Shown here: in pieces, positions 40,234 through 41,122 of the stretch | Position numbering within the stretch: position 1 is the first letter of the stretch | Layout of the letters: each line of letters starts with the position of its first letter | DNA from: Ruminococcus sp. | Lineage (GTDB): Bacteria; Bacillota; Clostridia; Oscillospirales; Ruminococcaceae | DNA: 41,122 nucleotides | Direction: 5' to 3' | NCBI GenBank assembly: GCA_017521805.1 | Contig: JAFXDK010000052.1 | Location: forward strand, 1 to 41,122 | Position numbers and translations under genes: made by a program | Notes under the pieces: model-generated | What the model was told of the DNA's origin: nothing | Seen by the model: the letters and a program-made list of their open reading frames with translations, nothing else | The model's database searches: none

Positions 40234-41122
40234 CTGTAAAAGAAGAAATGACCACTCCCGTTGCACCTGTTGGCGCAGGTGCGGAGCAGTCATCTCAAAA
40301 TCAATCTACAAGTATTATACCAGAAATCAACGAGGATTTCAATACCTCTGATGACTTTTTTCAGCAGATGATGAATCCTTACTACCTCAAAACCGTTTCA
40401 ATGAACGAGCTTTACGAAACCGTGTTCCAGAGCAGACCGCCGATTATTGACGGTCTGTTATATCCGGGCGTGTATCTTTTTGTTGGTGCACCGAAGTTTG
40501 GCAAGAGTTTTCTTATGGCACAGCTTGCCTACCACGTCAGCAAGGGTGAGCCCCTTTGGAATTACGCCGTTCATAAAAGTGATGTGCTGTATCTTGCTCT
40601 TGAAGATAACTACGAAAGAATTCAGAAACGTTCTTACCGAATGTTCGGAACGGAAAGCATTGATAATCTTCGCTTCGCCGTTATGGCAAATACAGTTGAT
40701 GGCGGTCTTGAAAAGCAGTTGGAGGGATTTCTCCATCAGTATCCTGACACAAGACTTATCATCATTGACACCTTGCAGAAAGTCCGTGAGGCAAGCAACG
40801 AGTGCAGTTACGGCAACGATTATCAGGTTATTGCAAGGCTGAAACAGTTTGCTGATAGCCGAGGTATCTGTATGTTGATTGTTCATCACACACGCAAGCA
40901 GAAAGCGGACGATTCCTTTGATATGATTTCGGGAACGAACGGTTTGCTCGGTGCGGCGGACGGAGCGTTTCTGTTGAAAAAAGAAAAGCGCACAGAAAAT
41001 TCTGCAACGCTTGAAATTTCAGGACGTGACCAGCAAGACCAGAAGCTGTACCTTGTCCGCAATGCGGAAAAGCTTTCTTGGGAGTTGGAGCGTGTTGAAA
41101 CGGAGTTATGGAAAGAACCGCC
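40230..41122 (+). CDS. RepA-like AAA ATPase (3' truncated by window end)
   Basis: Starts at ATG 40230, overlapping the previous stop by 4 bases (ATGA), and stays open to the last base; 297 codons are visible. After a disordered N-terminus (about 1-50), the RecA-like core has Walker A GAPKFGKS (86-93), YLALEDN, Walker B RLIIIDTLQKV and VHHTRKQ, followed by SGTNGLLGAADGAFLL. This is the AAA_25/RepA helicase-like family found in integrative and mobilisable elements and plasmids, where it supports replication of the excised form. Confidence 0.88.
   Translation, partial: MTVKEEMTTPVAPVGAGAEQSSQNQSTSIIPEINEDFNTSDDFFQQMMNPYYLKTVSMNELYETVFQSRPPIIDGLLYPGVYLFVGAPKFGKSFLMAQLAYHVSKGEPLWNYAVHKSDVLYLALEDNYERIQKRSYRMFGTESIDNLRFAVMANTVDGGLEKQLEGFLHQYPDTRLIIIDTLQKVREASNECSYGNDYQVIARLKQFADSRGICMLIVHHTRKQKADDSFDMISGTNGLLGAADGAFLLKKEKRTENSATLEISGRDQQDQKLYLVRNAEKLSWELERVETELWKEP

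Larger units (their letters stand above)
36799..41122. mobile_element. Integrative and probably mobilisable element next to the guaA 3' end (right end outside window)
   Basis: Directly after guaA comes a module of 2TM protein and XRE repressor (minus), operator array, excisionase, tyrosine integrase, MobC-like protein and RepA-like ATPase (plus). The 3' end of guaA is a known integration hotspot for genomic islands. Exact ends are unproven: the second att copy should lie beyond 41122 and a direct repeat could not be seen here. Confidence 0.75.

Noticed and set aside
1-41122. tRNA, rRNA or CRISPR loci
   Set aside because: No cloverleaf with T-arm consensus, no rRNA-like stretch and no spacer-repeat array was seen in any intergenic region.

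Overview
The window looks like a piece of chromosome from a cellulolytic Ruminococcus or close relative (Firmicutes, Oscillospiraceae). The evidence is three secreted proteins with C-terminal type I dockerins (cellulosome assembly modules), threonine-rich linkers, an intracellular GH94 cellobiose phosphorylase, [FeFe]-hydrogenase maturation genes, and AT-rich intergenic DNA with textbook sigma-A promoters (TTGACA, 17 bp, TATAAT) and strong Shine-Dalgarno sites. The species cannot be fixed from sequence reading alone.

Layout. 1-1.1 kb: the 3' end of a dockerin protein with a 48-bp tandem repeat encoding its Thr linker. 1.1-1.75 kb: two palindromic MITE-like elements that share the same 12-bp core at their exact centres. 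1.8-7.0 kb: a two-component system followed by an FtsX-type ABC transporter with a phased operator in its promoter. 7.2-9.4 kb: an orphan protein, a Fur-family regulator, an antisense small ORF and two small membrane proteins. 9.4-13.0 kb (minus strand): an XRE/NatAB-like operon and an XRE/membrane-protein operon with three evenly spaced operator motifs. 13.1-14.0 kb: an intergenic palindromic element and a membrane protein. 14.2-18.3 kb: pth-mfd. 18.4-22.4 kb: lipoprotein, cellobiose phosphorylase, rubrerythrin. 22.4-25.2 kb: dockerin-bearing SGNH esterase (minus), small membrane protein and CPBP protease (plus). 25.3-27.5 kb: amino-acid ABC transporter whose binding protein appears circularly permuted. 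27.6-33.0 kb (minus strand): tsf, rpsB with a structured leader, ylmC/ymxH, a 52-aa protein with a sortase-like PATGD motif, a dockerin LRR protein, hydG and its TM1266-type partner behind a leader ending in an intrinsic terminator. 33.1-36.8 kb: OPT transporter with a PqqD-like partner behind a long leader, then a GMP synthase lacking the glutaminase domain. 36.8-41.1 kb: an integrative element next to the 3' end of guaA (2TM protein, XRE repressor, operator array, excisionase, tyrosine integrase, MobC-like protein, RepA-like ATPase), cut by the window end.

How it fits together. Dockerin enzymes act outside the cell on plant polymers. GH94 would split the resulting cellobiose phosphorolytically inside the cell. 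HydG supports the hydrogenase that disposes of fermentation electrons, and rubrerythrin protects oxygen-sensitive metabolism. The most interesting under-described items are the permuted binding protein, the candidate RNA switch before the hydrogenase maturation genes, the OPT-PqqD gene pair with its leader, the 52-aa PATGD protein and the shared-core palindromic elements. All functional calls rest on reading motifs; no database search was run.
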